DNA of 64,000 nucleotides from NORP309 sp045107085 (GTDB lineage Bacteria > Pseudomonadota > Gammaproteobacteria > Xanthomonadales > Marinicellaceae). Position 1 is the stretch's first letter. The number at the start of each line of letters is the position of its first letter. The DNA lies in assembly GCA_045107085.1 (NCBI GenBank), contig JBGCFT010000088.1, forward strand, positions 1-64,000. The letters run 5' to 3'. Below, one piece after another: positions 23,062 through 32,334 of the stretch. A program made the translations under genes and the position numbers. The notes under the pieces are model-generated. The model saw only the letters and a list, made by a program, of their open reading frames with translations. It had not been told where the DNA came from and did no database searches.

Positions 23062-25227
23062 ATGACAGACTTTTATGAAAAGCCACAAGTTGCTTTAATT
23101 GGCAATCCAAATTGTGGAAAAACAACTCTATTTAATCGCATTACAGGTCTTAATCAAAAAACTGGAAACTGGCCAGGCGTTACTGTTAATTCACGTTATT
23201 GTTCGGTTAATTATGATCAATTAGATTATCACTTGATTGATTTACCTGGTATCTATGCCTTGTCTGTTGAATCCTCTGGTCAAGATGAGCTTCATGTTCA
23301 AGAGTTTTTAATCAATAACAAACCAGATCTCATTATTAATGTTATTAATGCCAGTGCACTAGAGCGCGGGCTATTTATGGCATTAGAGCTAAAGAAATTT
23401 GGTTGCCCAATAGTTACTGTATTAAACATGTGGGATGATTTAAGTGCTAAAAACATTAGCATAGACACGCAAACACTTTCAAAATTATTGAATTCACCTG
23501 TTATTAAAACGGTAGCAAAAAATTCAAAAGACTTGGGTGTTGAAGAACTAAAACAAACGATAAAAACACAATTAAAAAACAATTGCACAGTTCAAAAACA
23601 GCAACAAAAACAAGATCAGTTAAGACCTCTTGATATTGACACTGGCGATTCTGACATATTTAATCAACGATTAGAACAAGCTAAAAACATATCTAAGCAA
23701 GTCACAACCAGGCCAAAAGGCAACTTTATTCACAAAAATAGAAAATTAGATTTTTTGACTACTCATCCTGTTTGGGGAATGTTTTCATTTTTGTTGGCCA
23801 TGTATGTGATGTTCTTTTTTGCTATTAATGTCTCAGCTGTTTTTATAGATTTTTTTGATATTGCTACAGGTGCACTATTAATCGATGGTGGCCATAGGGC
23901 TCTAGAGAGCATTGGTTTGCCTCAATGGTTAGTTGTAATAATAGCAGATGGAGTAGGCGGTGGTTTGCAAACTGTGGCAACTTTTATTCCTGTCATTGGT
24001 TTTTTGTATTTGATACTTACATGGCTTGAAGACTCTGGATATATGGCTAGAGCGGCTTTTGTTATGAATGGACTTATGCAAAAAATCGGCTTATCTGGCC
24101 AAGCTTTTGTTCCTTTAATTGTCAGTTTTGGTTGTAATGTTCCAGCTATCATGGCCACAAGAACTTTGGCAACCAAAAGAGAGCGTTTGGTAACAGTTAT
24201 GATGGCTCCATTTATGTCTTGTGGAGCACGCCTATCAGTTTATGCTTTGTTTGTGGCTGCTTTCTTTTCAGATTATGCCTCTTTCATAGTCTTGGTTTTA
24301 TATCTGATTGGAATTTTAATGGCTATATTGACGGGTTTAATGTTACAAAAAACCATTCTTCCCGGAAAAGCCGAGCCATTTATCATAGAATTGCCACCGT
24401 GGAGATTGCCTTCTTTAAGAAATTTATTAATGGGAACATGGTACCGATTGAAAGGCTTTTTGCTAGATGCTGGTAAAATAATAGTCATCATGGTTATGCT
24501 GATTCAAGTATTAAACTCAATAGGCAGTGATTTTACCTGGGGCAATGAAGACTCAGAAAACTCTATGTTATCTGTTGCATCAAAATCAGTGGTGCCAATT
24601 TTTGAACCCATGGGCATTGAAGAAAAAAACTGGCCTGCAATTGTTGGAATACTCACAGGTATTCTAGCCAAAGAGGTTGTTGTAGGAACACTAGATGCAC
24701 TATACACTTCTCTTGAAAAAGAACAAAACGCCTCACAAGATAATCCTCCAGAAATTAAACAACAACTCAAAGAGGCTGTTGTTTCTATTAAAGACAATGC
24801 TTTAGAATTAAGTCACACGTTACTTGACCCTTTGGGGCTGTCAATAGTCAGTAAAGGAAGTGATGAACAAATGGCTTCAAATCAAGATGTATCAGATTCG
24901 CTCTTTGGTATTATTCGTGATAGATTTAGTGATAAATACGCAGCTTTTGCTTATTTGTTGTTCATTTTATTGTACTTTCCTTGTGTTGCAGCTACAGCAG
25001 CAGTAGCGAGAGAGGCAGGTATGAAATGGGCAGTTTTTACAGCAGGATGGAGTACAGGTTTGGCCTATATGAGTGCCGTTTGTTTTTATCAATTTAGTCA
25101 ATTCAGCCAAAACCCCTTGGCCGCATTAATTTGGTTAAGCATTTATGTTACTGGCGTATCTTCAGTATTTCTGTATCTAAAAAGAATAGGAAAGAGAGCT
25201 GAGCCAATAAAATTAAATATTGTTTAA
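23062..25227 (+). CDS. feoB: Ferrous iron transporter B
   Basis: 721 residues. The N-terminal GTPase has G1 GNPNCGKTT (14-22), G3 DLPGIY and G4-like NMWD. Two Gate domains follow, with GYMARAAFVMNG, GLSGQAFVPLIVSFGCNVPAIMATRTL and GILAKEVVVGTL. The conserved Cys in the C-N-V-P segment lines the pore. It moves Fe(II) across the inner membrane, driven or gated by GTP. No FeoC gene follows; the next gene is rapA on the same strand after 70 bases. Confidence 0.97.
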   Translation: MTDFYEKPQVALIGNPNCGKTTLFNRITGLNQKTGNWPGVTVNSRYCSVNYDQLDYHLIDLPGIYALSVESSGQDELHVQEFLINNKPDLIINVINASALERGLFMALELKKFGCPIVTVLNMWDDLSAKNISIDTQTLSKLLNSPVIKTVAKNSKDLGVEELKQTIKTQLKNNCTVQKQQQKQDQLRPLDIDTGDSDIFNQRLEQAKNISKQVTTRPKGNFIHKNRKLDFLTTHPVWGMFSFLLAMYVMFFFAINVSAVFIDFFDIATGALLIDGGHRALESIGLPQWLVVIIADGVGGGLQTVATFIPVIGFLYLILTWLEDSGYMARAAFVMNGLMQKIGLSGQAFVPLIVSFGCNVPAIMATRTLATKRERLVTVMMAPFMSCGARLSVYALFVAAFFSDYASFIVLVLYLIGILMAILTGLMLQKTILPGKAEPFIIELPPWRLPSLRNLLMGTWYRLKGFLLDAGKIIVIMVMLIQVLNSIGSDFTWGNEDSENSMLSVASKSVVPIFEPMGIEEKNWPAIVGILTGILAKEVVVGTLDALYTSLEKEQNASQDNPPEIKQQLKEAVVSIKDNALELSHTLLDPLGLSIVSKGSDEQMASNQDVSDSLFGIIRDRFSDKYAAFAYLLFILLYFPCVAATAAVAREAGMKWAVFTAGWSTGLAYMSAVCFYQFSQFSQNPLAALIWLSIYVTGVSSVFLYLKRIGKRAEPIKLNIV

Positions 25228-25297
25228 GTTTTACTGGTAACCCTATTTTAATGAGATATGATAGTCACGTTTATAATTAATACCCTAAAATTACTGA

Positions 25298-28156
25298 ATG
25301 AAAAAAGAATTTGAGTTTGTTAAAGGACAGCGCTTTATAAGCCAAACCGAACAAGAGCTTGGGCTTGGACAAGTATTAGAAACAAACCATAGGATGGTTA
25401 AATTGGATTTCAATGCTGCCAATGAATCTCGTATTTATGCAAAAGATAATGCTCCAATCTCACGTATATTGTTTGAGGTTGGCGATAAAATACCTGCTCG
25501 AGCAGGATGGACCTTAACTATTCAAGCTATTGAGTTACTTAATGGACTAGCCATTTACCAAGGCATAAATGAAAAGGCAGAGGATGTCTTATTGCCTGAA
25601 ACAGAAATAGCAGACAACATCAAACTAGATCGACCATCAGAAAGAATGTTCTCGGGTCATTTAGATTCTAACAAGTGGTTTAATCTTCGACAACTGGCAT
25701 TGAGCAAACGAAATGAGCTCAATCAAAATCCACTCTATGGGTTACTGGGTTCCAGGACATCTTTACTCAAGCATCAATTATATATCGCTCAAGCTGTGGC
25801 CAAAAGATTTGCCCCAAGAGTTTTGTTAGCTGACGAAGTAGGGTTAGGTAAAACAATAGAAGCGGGGTTGATTATTCATCAGCAGTTACTCAAGAATCGG
25901 GCCAAACGAGTTTTGATTATTGTGCCTGAAAGCTTAACGCACCAATGGATGGTGGAAATGTTGAGGCGTTTTAATTTAAGTTTTAATGTCTACAATGAAG
26001 AATTATGCAAAGGTGTTGAAGAGTCTTCTCATTATGAAACACCTTTTGAAAGCAGTCAATTGGCCATTGTTCCACTTCAATATTTGTTACAACATCAAAA
26101 TCGAGCAGAACAAATTTTAGTAACTCAATGGGACTTGTTGGTTGTTGACGAGGCACATCATTTAAAATGGTCTGAAGAACAAGTCAGCGAAGAATATAAG
26201 TTAATAGAAGCACTAGCAGAAAAAATTAAAGGTACTTTATTATTAACTGCCACTCCCGAGCAATTAGGAAAGAAAAGTCATTTTGCGCGTTTAAGATTAT
26301 TGGATAAAAACCGTTTTAGTAACTATGAAGACTTTATTGCACAAGAAAATAATTATGGCAGTATTGTTAATACCATTGATATTTTAAGGTCTGATAAGGC
26401 GATGACTAAAACCGGAGCTAAAAACACAGCAAAACAGTTTAAGGAAGAAAAAGATTTAGAAAACATTCAGAAATTATTTGAAGAACGTTTTGATGAAGAG
26501 AGTAAACACGAAATTAAACAAGAGCTTATTGAAAAACTACTCGATAGACATGGAACAGGAAGACTATTGTTTCGCAATACCCGTGCAGCCATAAAAGGTT
26601 TTCCCAAAAGAAAATTACACAAATATGCCTTAGAAAACTCTTATGCAGAGATGGTTGATCAGCCAATTAAATTACAATTAACACCAGAGCTAGTAGATGC
26701 TTTCGATAATTGGACAAAAATTGACTCTAGAGTTTCTTGGTTGGCAGAGAAGATTTTCTCATTAGAATCTAAAAAAATATTATTGATAACATCTAATAAG
26801 AAAACAGTTCTGGATTTGGCTGAATCCTTAAGGGTAAAACAGGGCATTCATGCAGCTGTATTCCATGAAGATTTAACATTAATTGAAAGAGACAAAGCTG
26901 CAGCCTGGTTTGCAGATTGTGAAAAAGGTACACAAATTATGTTGTGTTCTGAAATAGGATCTGAAGGCAGAAACTTTCAATTTGCACAGCATGTGATATT
27001 TTTTGACTTACCTTATAATCCTGATTTATTGGAACAAAGAATTGGGAGATTAGACAGAATTGGTCAAGAAAGTACGATTCATATTCATGTGCCTTACATG
27101 AAAAATACGGCCACAGAGAGACTTTTTAAGTGGTATCACAAAGGACTAGATTTATTTGCTAAAACTTGTCCTTCTGCTTATGCAATTTTCAACCAATTAC
27201 AAACGCAGCTATCAGAACATATTAAAACAACATCAAAAGAAGAACAGTTTGATGCTTTTATTGAAGAAACAAAACAGCTCACAACCACAATGAATCTTCA
27301 ATTTGAAAAAGGCAGAGATAAATTGTTGGAATACAACTCTTGCCGCCCTTTTGCGTCGGATAAAATTTTGCAAGAGGCTGAATGGCAAGATGATACAAGT
27401 TGTATGAGGTTTATGCACAGAATGTTCGATAGGTATGGAGTAAATTATGACGAGTTAAGAAAAAATGTCGAATTATTGTCTCCGGGCGAAAATCAACGTT
27501 CTCATTTTCCTGGGATAATTCAAGAAGGCATGAGTGTCACATTTGACAGAGAGACAGCATTGTCAAATGAGACCTTGCATTACATTACTTGGGAACACCC
27601 AATGGTGGTAGAAGCAATGGATATGATAACCAGCGAAGAAAAAGGCAATGCCAGTTTGGTGACAATAAAAAATACTGGCTTACCTCCATCTACAATTATT
27701 ATTGAATCTATGTTTCATCTGAACGCACCTGCAGATGCTGCTTTGCAAATATCTCGCTATTTACCAGCCGACTCTATGCGATTGGTTGCAGATGAAAAAT
27801 TAATAGATCGTACTAAATCTTTAGACAGTCAGTTTATTCACAACAATCACTCTTCGGTTCCGCTCAATGTTGCTTTGCAGGTGATTAAAATGAAAGCAAA
27901 AGACATGAAAAAAATAATAGCAGCAATTGAATCTAAATCAGAAAAATTATTACCTACAATGATTAAGAACTCACAAGCTAAGGCTGAAGAACTATTAGAC
28001 ATTGAGATTAATCGACTAAAAGAGTTAAGTCAGGTCAATCATCACATAAGAAAAGAAGAAATAGTCCATTTAGAAAATCAAAAAACGCAAACCATAAAAT
28101 CTTTGTCACAAGCAAAAGCACAAATGAATGCTGTGCGTGTTTTGGTTTGTTTATAG
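25298..28156 (+). CDS. rapA: RNA polymerase-associated ATPase RapA (HepA)
   Basis: A 952-residue SWI2/SNF2 ATPase. N-terminal Tudor-like region (FVKGQRFISQTEQELGLG), Walker A VGLGKTIEAG (181-190), DEAHH box (284-288), LLTATPEQL (motif III), and C-terminal helicase motifs CSEIGSEGRNFQFA and QRIGRLDRIGQ. RapA binds RNA polymerase and recycles it after termination. Length fits E. coli RapA (968). A short 7-bp inverted repeat at 28155-28178 overlaps the stop codon. Confidence 0.96.
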   Translation: MKKEFEFVKGQRFISQTEQELGLGQVLETNHRMVKLDFNAANESRIYAKDNAPISRILFEVGDKIPARAGWTLTIQAIELLNGLAIYQGINEKAEDVLLPETEIADNIKLDRPSERMFSGHLDSNKWFNLRQLALSKRNELNQNPLYGLLGSRTSLLKHQLYIAQAVAKRFAPRVLLADEVGLGKTIEAGLIIHQQLLKNRAKRVLIIVPESLTHQWMVEMLRRFNLSFNVYNEELCKGVEESSHYETPFESSQLAIVPLQYLLQHQNRAEQILVTQWDLLVVDEAHHLKWSEEQVSEEYKLIEALAEKIKGTLLLTATPEQLGKKSHFARLRLLDKNRFSNYEDFIAQENNYGSIVNTIDILRSDKAMTKTGAKNTAKQFKEEKDLENIQKLFEERFDEESKHEIKQELIEKLLDRHGTGRLLFRNTRAAIKGFPKRKLHKYALENSYAEMVDQPIKLQLTPELVDAFDNWTKIDSRVSWLAEKIFSLESKKILLITSNKKTVLDLAESLRVKQGIHAAVFHEDLTLIERDKAAAWFADCEKGTQIMLCSEIGSEGRNFQFAQHVIFFDLPYNPDLLEQRIGRLDRIGQESTIHIHVPYMKNTATERLFKWYHKGLDLFAKTCPSAYAIFNQLQTQLSEHIKTTSKEEQFDAFIEETKQLTTTMNLQFEKGRDKLLEYNSCRPFASDKILQEAEWQDDTSCMRFMHRMFDRYGVNYDELRKNVELLSPGENQRSHFPGIIQEGMSVTFDRETALSNETLHYITWEHPMVVEAMDMITSEEKGNASLVTIKNTGLPPSTIIIESMFHLNAPADAALQISRYLPADSMRLVADEKLIDRTKSLDSQFIHNNHSSVPLNVALQVIKMKAKDMKKIIAAIESKSEKLLPTMIKNSQAKAEELLDIEINRLKELSQVNHHIRKEEIVHLENQKTQTIKSLSQAKAQMNAVRVLVCL

Positions 28157-28208
28157 CCAATTGATAAGCACATTGGCTAAACATAAACTCTGTGGCTTAT
28201 ATGAAGTT

Positions 28209-28772
28209 TTAGAAGCGTAGAACAGATTTAATTCTATGTTGAACTTGATCGATTGTACCTTGACCTAATACTTCACTCAAAACATCATGCTTTTTATAAT
28301 AATCGACCACAGGAGCTGTTTGATTTTCATAAATGTTAATTCGGTCCCTAACAACAGATTCTGTGTCATCAGATCGACCTTCTTGTAATGCCCTTTTTGC
28401 TATTCTACCAACCACTTCTTCAGGGTCGACAGCAATTAAAACAGCATGTTCCACAGGCATATTAATGCCATTGAGTAATTCATCCAACATATCAGCTTGA
28501 GTTAAGTTACGTGGAAAGCCATCTAATATAAAACCGTTGCGAGCGTCATCTTGAGATAATCTTTCTTTCAGCATCCCCAGTACAATTTCATCAGATACTA
28601 ACTGGCCTTTATCCATGACTACCTTTGCAGCCATACCTAAATCTGATTTAGCTGCCACAGCAGCTCTCAGTAGATCTCCTGTAGAAATGTGTGGAATATT
28701 ATATTCTTCCTTTAATAATTTTGCTTGTGTGCCTTTTCCAGAGCCAGGCGCGCCCAATAAAACCAATCTCAT
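28209..28772 (-). CDS. adk: Adenylate kinase (short-LID form)
   Basis: 187 residues. P-loop GAPGSGKGTQ (7-16), NMP-binding IPHISTGDLLRAAV, GFILDGFPRN, and a short linker RALQEGRSDDTESVVRDRI in place of the long LID, so it is the short-type enzyme (no zinc LID). It converts AMP + ATP to 2 ADP. Divergent from pfp, which lies 162 bases away, and it shares the energy-metabolism theme with pfp and ppa. Confidence 0.96.
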   Translation of the reverse strand: MRLVLLGAPGSGKGTQAKLLKEEYNIPHISTGDLLRAAVAAKSDLGMAAKVVMDKGQLVSDEIVLGMLKERLSQDDARNGFILDGFPRNLTQADMLDELLNGINMPVEHAVLIAVDPEEVVGRIAKRALQEGRSDDTESVVRDRINIYENQTAPVVDYYKKHDVLSEVLGQGTIDQVQHRIKSVLRF

Positions 28773-28832
28773 ATGTATTATCTCAAACCTTAAAATCTGT
28801 ATTAAATTAAAAAAATGTATCTTGCTTTAATT

Positions 28833-28881
28833 GTTACTTTAGATAGTGCTTATAAAGAATCTTAGGGTGTGATAAAGTAAC
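28833..28881. promoter_or_regulatory. Inverted repeat around the pfp promoter region
   Basis: GTTACTTTA (28833-28841) and TAAAGTAAC (28873-28881) are exact 9-bp arms 31 bases apart. Between them TGCTTATAAA resembles an extended -10 box. The arms could be two half-sites of a regulator or a chance match. Confidence 0.35.
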
Positions 28882-28934
28882 GCCTGAGACGATCTAAGTC
28901 AACTCTTTATTATTAAAATTCATAGGAAAAAACC

Positions 28935-30194
28935 ATGACAAAGAAAAATGCACTTTACTGTCAATCAGGCGGAGTTACTGCTGTCATTAATGCGACAGCT
29001 TGTGGTGTCATCGAAACAGCTCGTAAGCACAGTGATCAAATAGGAACGGTTTATGGCGCAAAAAATGGAATTATTGGAGCCCTGAGAGAGGAGCTCATTG
29101 ATACATCTTTTGAGAGCGATGCCAATATTGCTGCGCTTAAACATACTCCAGGCGGTGCATTTGGATCTTGCAGATTTAAACTTCAAGACTTAGAAAAACA
29201 AAAAGCGGAATATGAACGATTGATTGAGGTTTTCAAAGCCCACAATATAGGGTATTTGTTCTACAATGGCGGTGGCGACTCATCAGATACGGCGTATAAA
29301 ATATCCAAAATAGCCAAGCAAATGAATTTTCCAGTCAATTGTATTGGTGTGCCTAAAACAATTGATAATGATTTACCAATTACCGATACATGTCCTGGTT
29401 TTGGAACCACGGCAAAATATATTGCTGTTTCTATGCAAGAAGCCTCTTTGGATGTCGAATCTATGAGTGAGTCTTCAACAAAAGTATTTGTGATGGAAGT
29501 AATGGGAAGGCATGCAGGATGGATAGCAGCAGCTGGTGGTTTAGCAGGCAAATCACACGATGAGCCGCCTCAAATAATACTATTCCCAGAAATACCTTTT
29601 GAAAAAGAAGCGTTTCTAGCCAGGGTAAAATATTCTGTAGAAAACTTTGGTTATTGTTCAATAGTTGTGTCTGAAGGTGTTCAAGATCAATCAGGTAAAT
29701 TTTTAGCCGATGCAGGAACTGTAGATGCATTTGGTCACGCACAATTGGGTGGGGTTGCTCCAGTCATTGCAAACATGGTCAGACAAGAACATGGTTATAA
29801 ATATCACTGGGCAGTTTCTGACTATTTGCAAAGATCAGCAAGACACTTGGCATCACAAACTGATTTTGAACAAGCTTATGCAGTAGGAGAAGGAGCAGTA
29901 AAATTAGCCATTGAGGGGAAAAATGGAGTGATGCCCGTCATAAAACGGTTATCAGATGATCCTTATCAATGGGAAATCGCAACCGCCCAACTTGCAGATA
30001 TGGCAAATGTTGAAAAGATGTTACCCAGAGACTATATTACAGCAGATGGTTTTGGTATTACTGAAAAGTGCCGAAGATATTTGTTGCCTCTTATTCAAGG
30101 AGAAGCTTATCCCCCTTATGAAAACGGCTTGCCGAAATATAAGCGATTAACTAAGAAAATGCTAACAAAAAAGCTACCAGTATTTAGTGTTTAA
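28935..30194 (+). CDS. pfp: Pyrophosphate-dependent 6-phosphofructokinase
   Basis: 419 residues. NGGGDSSDTA (111-120) is the phosphoryl-donor loop, with Ser116 where ATP-type enzymes have Gly (GGDGS). PKTIDND (140-146) has Lys141 where ATP-type enzymes have Gly (PGTIDND). GRHAGW holds the substrate-binding residues. Bulky residue plus Lys is the known signature of the PPi-using class. It makes fructose 1,6-bisphosphate from fructose 6-phosphate and PPi and is reversible. An AGGA ribosome site precedes ATG 28935. The gene is divergent from adk; its 3' end overlaps the sulfotransferase by 4 bases. Confidence 0.93.
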   Translation: MTKKNALYCQSGGVTAVINATACGVIETARKHSDQIGTVYGAKNGIIGALREELIDTSFESDANIAALKHTPGGAFGSCRFKLQDLEKQKAEYERLIEVFKAHNIGYLFYNGGGDSSDTAYKISKIAKQMNFPVNCIGVPKTIDNDLPITDTCPGFGTTAKYIAVSMQEASLDVESMSESSTKVFVMEVMGRHAGWIAAAGGLAGKSHDEPPQIILFPEIPFEKEAFLARVKYSVENFGYCSIVVSEGVQDQSGKFLADAGTVDAFGHAQLGGVAPVIANMVRQEHGYKYHWAVSDYLQRSARHLASQTDFEQAYAVGEGAVKLAIEGKNGVMPVIKRLSDDPYQWEIATAQLADMANVEKMLPRDYITADGFGITEKCRRYLLPLIQGEAYPPYENGLPKYKRLTKKMLTKKLPVFSV

Positions 30195-30952
30195 TGAGGT
30201 TTAACATTTAGTTTATTCCAATCTTTATGGTTAACATTGTTATATAGACCACCGTATTGATTGATAATATAGTCATATAAAAGCCTGTCTTGTTGCACAA
30301 GTTTATTTAATACATTCATGCTTGATTGACTGAGGTTAAAATCTTTTTGGTAACCGGATTGAGCAACATTTACCTTCGGAAATTTTGGCTGAGAAATATT
30401 TAATGAATCAAACAATACCTGATTAAAAAGTTCTAGTTTTGATAGGCAGCCAAGTACAAACTTAAATTTTTTAATGGTTTTTAGCGCTTCAACGAAGCTT
30501 TTGTTTTTTCCAAAATACCGGCATTGATGGTTCTCAATTCTATTTCGAAAAGCCGGGCAATTAATTAATGTGTTTTCAAAACTTAAGGGGTCAAATCCTT
30601 TTTTCTTGAACCAGTTTTTCTTATGGTTTTCTTGGGTAATAAAATAATTAAAAAGAGACAAAACACTTGGAATAGGATCTCTAATAACGCTTAAATATAT
30701 ATATTTTGAATTATTATAGAAGTCAATAAAACGGTGTCCTCCCAAAATTTTATGGCATCTGACTTCATCAATAAGAAAGGTATTGGTCTCAGAGTCAATG
30801 CCATACCAAAAAACATCAGTGTGATTAAAGTTTTCGTAGAAAAAAATTCTTTGGGATGTGCCTGCCGACTTTTCTATATGAAGGTAAACCAATTTAAATT
30901 TTGACTTATTAAAGAAAGGATTAAATTTATAAATATTTTGAATAATTCCCAT
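30191..30952 (-). CDS. Sulfotransferase-family protein
   Basis: 253 residues. VYLHIEKSAGTSQR (about 22-35) is the P-loop-like 5'-phosphosulfate motif (H-I-x-K-x-A-G-T-S), and YLSVIRDPIPSVLSLFNYF supplies the 3'-phosphate motif (R-D-P...S). No signal peptide. It would transfer sulfate from PAPS to a glycan or other acceptor. Lower similarity to named enzymes, so the acceptor is open. It is convergent with pfp (4-base overlap) and lies downstream of tsaB on the minus strand, 13 bases away. Confidence 0.82.
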   Translation of the reverse strand: MGIIQNIYKFNPFFNKSKFKLVYLHIEKSAGTSQRIFFYENFNHTDVFWYGIDSETNTFLIDEVRCHKILGGHRFIDFYNNSKYIYLSVIRDPIPSVLSLFNYFITQENHKKNWFKKKGFDPLSFENTLINCPAFRNRIENHQCRYFGKNKSFVEALKTIKKFKFVLGCLSKLELFNQVLFDSLNISQPKFPKVNVAQSGYQKDFNLSQSSMNVLNKLVQQDRLLYDYIINQYGGLYNNVNHKDWNKLNVKPH

Positions 30953-30965
30953 TAGCTAATAAAAC

Positions 30966-31622
30966 TTAAGGCTCTCTCAAGTAAATAGGCTCTATATTTT
31001 CTATATGCGTTGAGAACTTAATAAAACCATTCTTAACCATATCTAACATGTCTTGGGCTTGTGAATATTGGTTTGTATCATAAGGCATAGGCATAGATTC
31101 AGCAAATGCTTGTAGTTCTGGATAAACAGAAAAAGCACTACCAATGTAGGCATCAACTTGAGAAAGGTTGATATCTGAAGCATTTGTTACCACTTCTTTC
31201 GATAATTGTTTGATATGGTGATCTTTAATTAAATACTTTGCAGAGTAAGTTTCATTCATTCGTGCATCAGTGGCCACAAGTATCTTTTGTTCTTTTGAGG
31301 TGTCTAACTTTTTGTAGGCAGCAAAAGCCAGTGTTTCCAAATTGGAAACAGGTAAGACAGGAATATTTAACGCCAGAGCCAATCCTTGAGCAACACCTAC
31401 ACCTATGCGAACACCTGTGAATGCTCCTGGACCTTGACCTACAATTAAACCTTCAATATCAGACTTTAATACATTGGCTTCACAGAGCAATTCATCTATA
31501 AAAGGCAAGATAATTTCTGCATGAAGCCTTGGTTGAACTGAACTTTTATGAAATATTTTGCCATTGGCCCACAAAGCTGCAGAGCAACATTCAGTAGCGG
31601 TATCAATGGCAAGTAGTATCAT
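30966..31622 (-). CDS. tsaB: tRNA t6A synthesis partner TsaB
   Basis: 218 residues of the ASKHA fold. LLAIDTATECCSAAL (3-17), QPRLHAEIILPFIDELL, and GPGAFTGVRIGVGVAQGLA (the TsaB signature region). With TsaC, TsaD and TsaE it makes N6-threonylcarbamoyl-adenosine at position 37 of ANN-decoding tRNAs; TsaC is also in this window at 47178. TsaB is the inactive partner that stabilises TsaD. Co-directional with ppa, 9 bases apart. Confidence 0.95.
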   Translation of the reverse strand: MILLAIDTATECCSAALWANGKIFHKSSVQPRLHAEIILPFIDELLCEANVLKSDIEGLIVGQGPGAFTGVRIGVGVAQGLALALNIPVLPVSNLETLAFAAYKKLDTSKEQKILVATDARMNETYSAKYLIKDHHIKQLSKEVVTNASDINLSQVDAYIGSAFSVYPELQAFAESMPMPYDTNQYSQAQDMLDMVKNGFIKFSTHIENIEPIYLREP

Positions 31623-31631
31623 CTTATCTTC

Positions 31632-32180
31632 TTAGAAACGGGGTTTATTTTCTTTTGCATCAAATGCTTCAATTGAATCACGGATTTCTTGTTTGGCTTC
31701 ATCTGGACCGCCCCAACCTTCAATCTTAACCCATTTTCCTTTTTCTAGGTCTTTGTAATGTTCAAAAAAGTGAGAAATTTGATCAGTAATAAAATTAGGT
31801 AAATCTCTAACAGATTCTACATCTGAGTACAGATTAGTCACTTTACCAACTGGAACTGCAACAATCTTAGCATCTTCGCCAGCTTCATCAGTCATTTTTA
31901 AAACACCAACGGGTCGGCATTTAACTACAGAGCCAGGTAATAAAGGTGTTGGCATAATAACTAAGACATCAACAGGGTCACCATCGCCACATAAAGTGTG
32001 CGGAACAAAACCGTAATTACAAGGGTAACGCATTGAAGTATTAAGTACTCGATCAACAAAGATTAATCCAGAATCTTTGTCTACTTCATATTTTACTGCT
32101 TCACCATTAACAGGTATTTCAATTACCACATTAATGTCATTAGGTACATCGTTACCAACGGCTACGTGTCTTAAGCCCAT
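31632..32180 (-). CDS. ppa: Inorganic pyrophosphatase (family I)
   Basis: 182 residues, soluble family I enzyme. VPVNGEAVKYEVDKDSG-like start (IPVNGEAVKYEVDKDSG), YPCNYGFVPHTLCGDGDPVDVLVI (metal-binding Asp residues), and GEDAKIVAVP are diagnostic. It hydrolyses PPi to 2 Pi. An AAGGA-type site lies before ATG 32180. It is first of the ppa-tsaB-sulfotransferase run. Having both a PPi hydrolase and a PPi-using kinase 2 kb apart is noted below. Confidence 0.96.
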   Translation of the reverse strand: MGLRHVAVGNDVPNDINVVIEIPVNGEAVKYEVDKDSGLIFVDRVLNTSMRYPCNYGFVPHTLCGDGDPVDVLVIMPTPLLPGSVVKCRPVGVLKMTDEAGEDAKIVAVPVGKVTNLYSDVESVRDLPNFITDQISHFFEHYKDLEKGKWVKIEGWGGPDEAKQEIRDSIEAFDAKENKPRF

Positions 32181-32298
32181 AATATTATCCTTTCAAAAAG
32201 GCGGAATTATACTGACTTTCATTAAAAAACCATAGTTAGATAGTATTTAAAAGGATGAAAATTGTGAAAAAATCATTTAGTCTGCAGGATTCTCTGCT

Positions 32299-32318
32299 TA
32301 TAATGCTAGATTCTAGCA
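32299..32318 (+). promoter_or_regulatory. Extended -10 promoter overlapping a perfect palindrome, upstream of gmd
   Basis: TGCTTATAAT contains a TATAAT at 32299-32304 with an upstream TGn. It runs into TGCTAGATTCTAGCA at 32304-32318, with 7-bp perfect arms around one central base. The palindrome ends 16 bases before the gmd ATG. This is a classic place for a repressor operator; the regulator is not known. Confidence 0.5.
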
Positions 32319-32334
32319 ATTCTGATAATTTTAT

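Noticed and set aside
28155..28178. Hairpin at the end of rapA (AGCCAAT/ATTGGCT) as a terminator
   Set aside because: Only a 7-bp stem, overlapping the stop codon, with no T-run; too weak to call.
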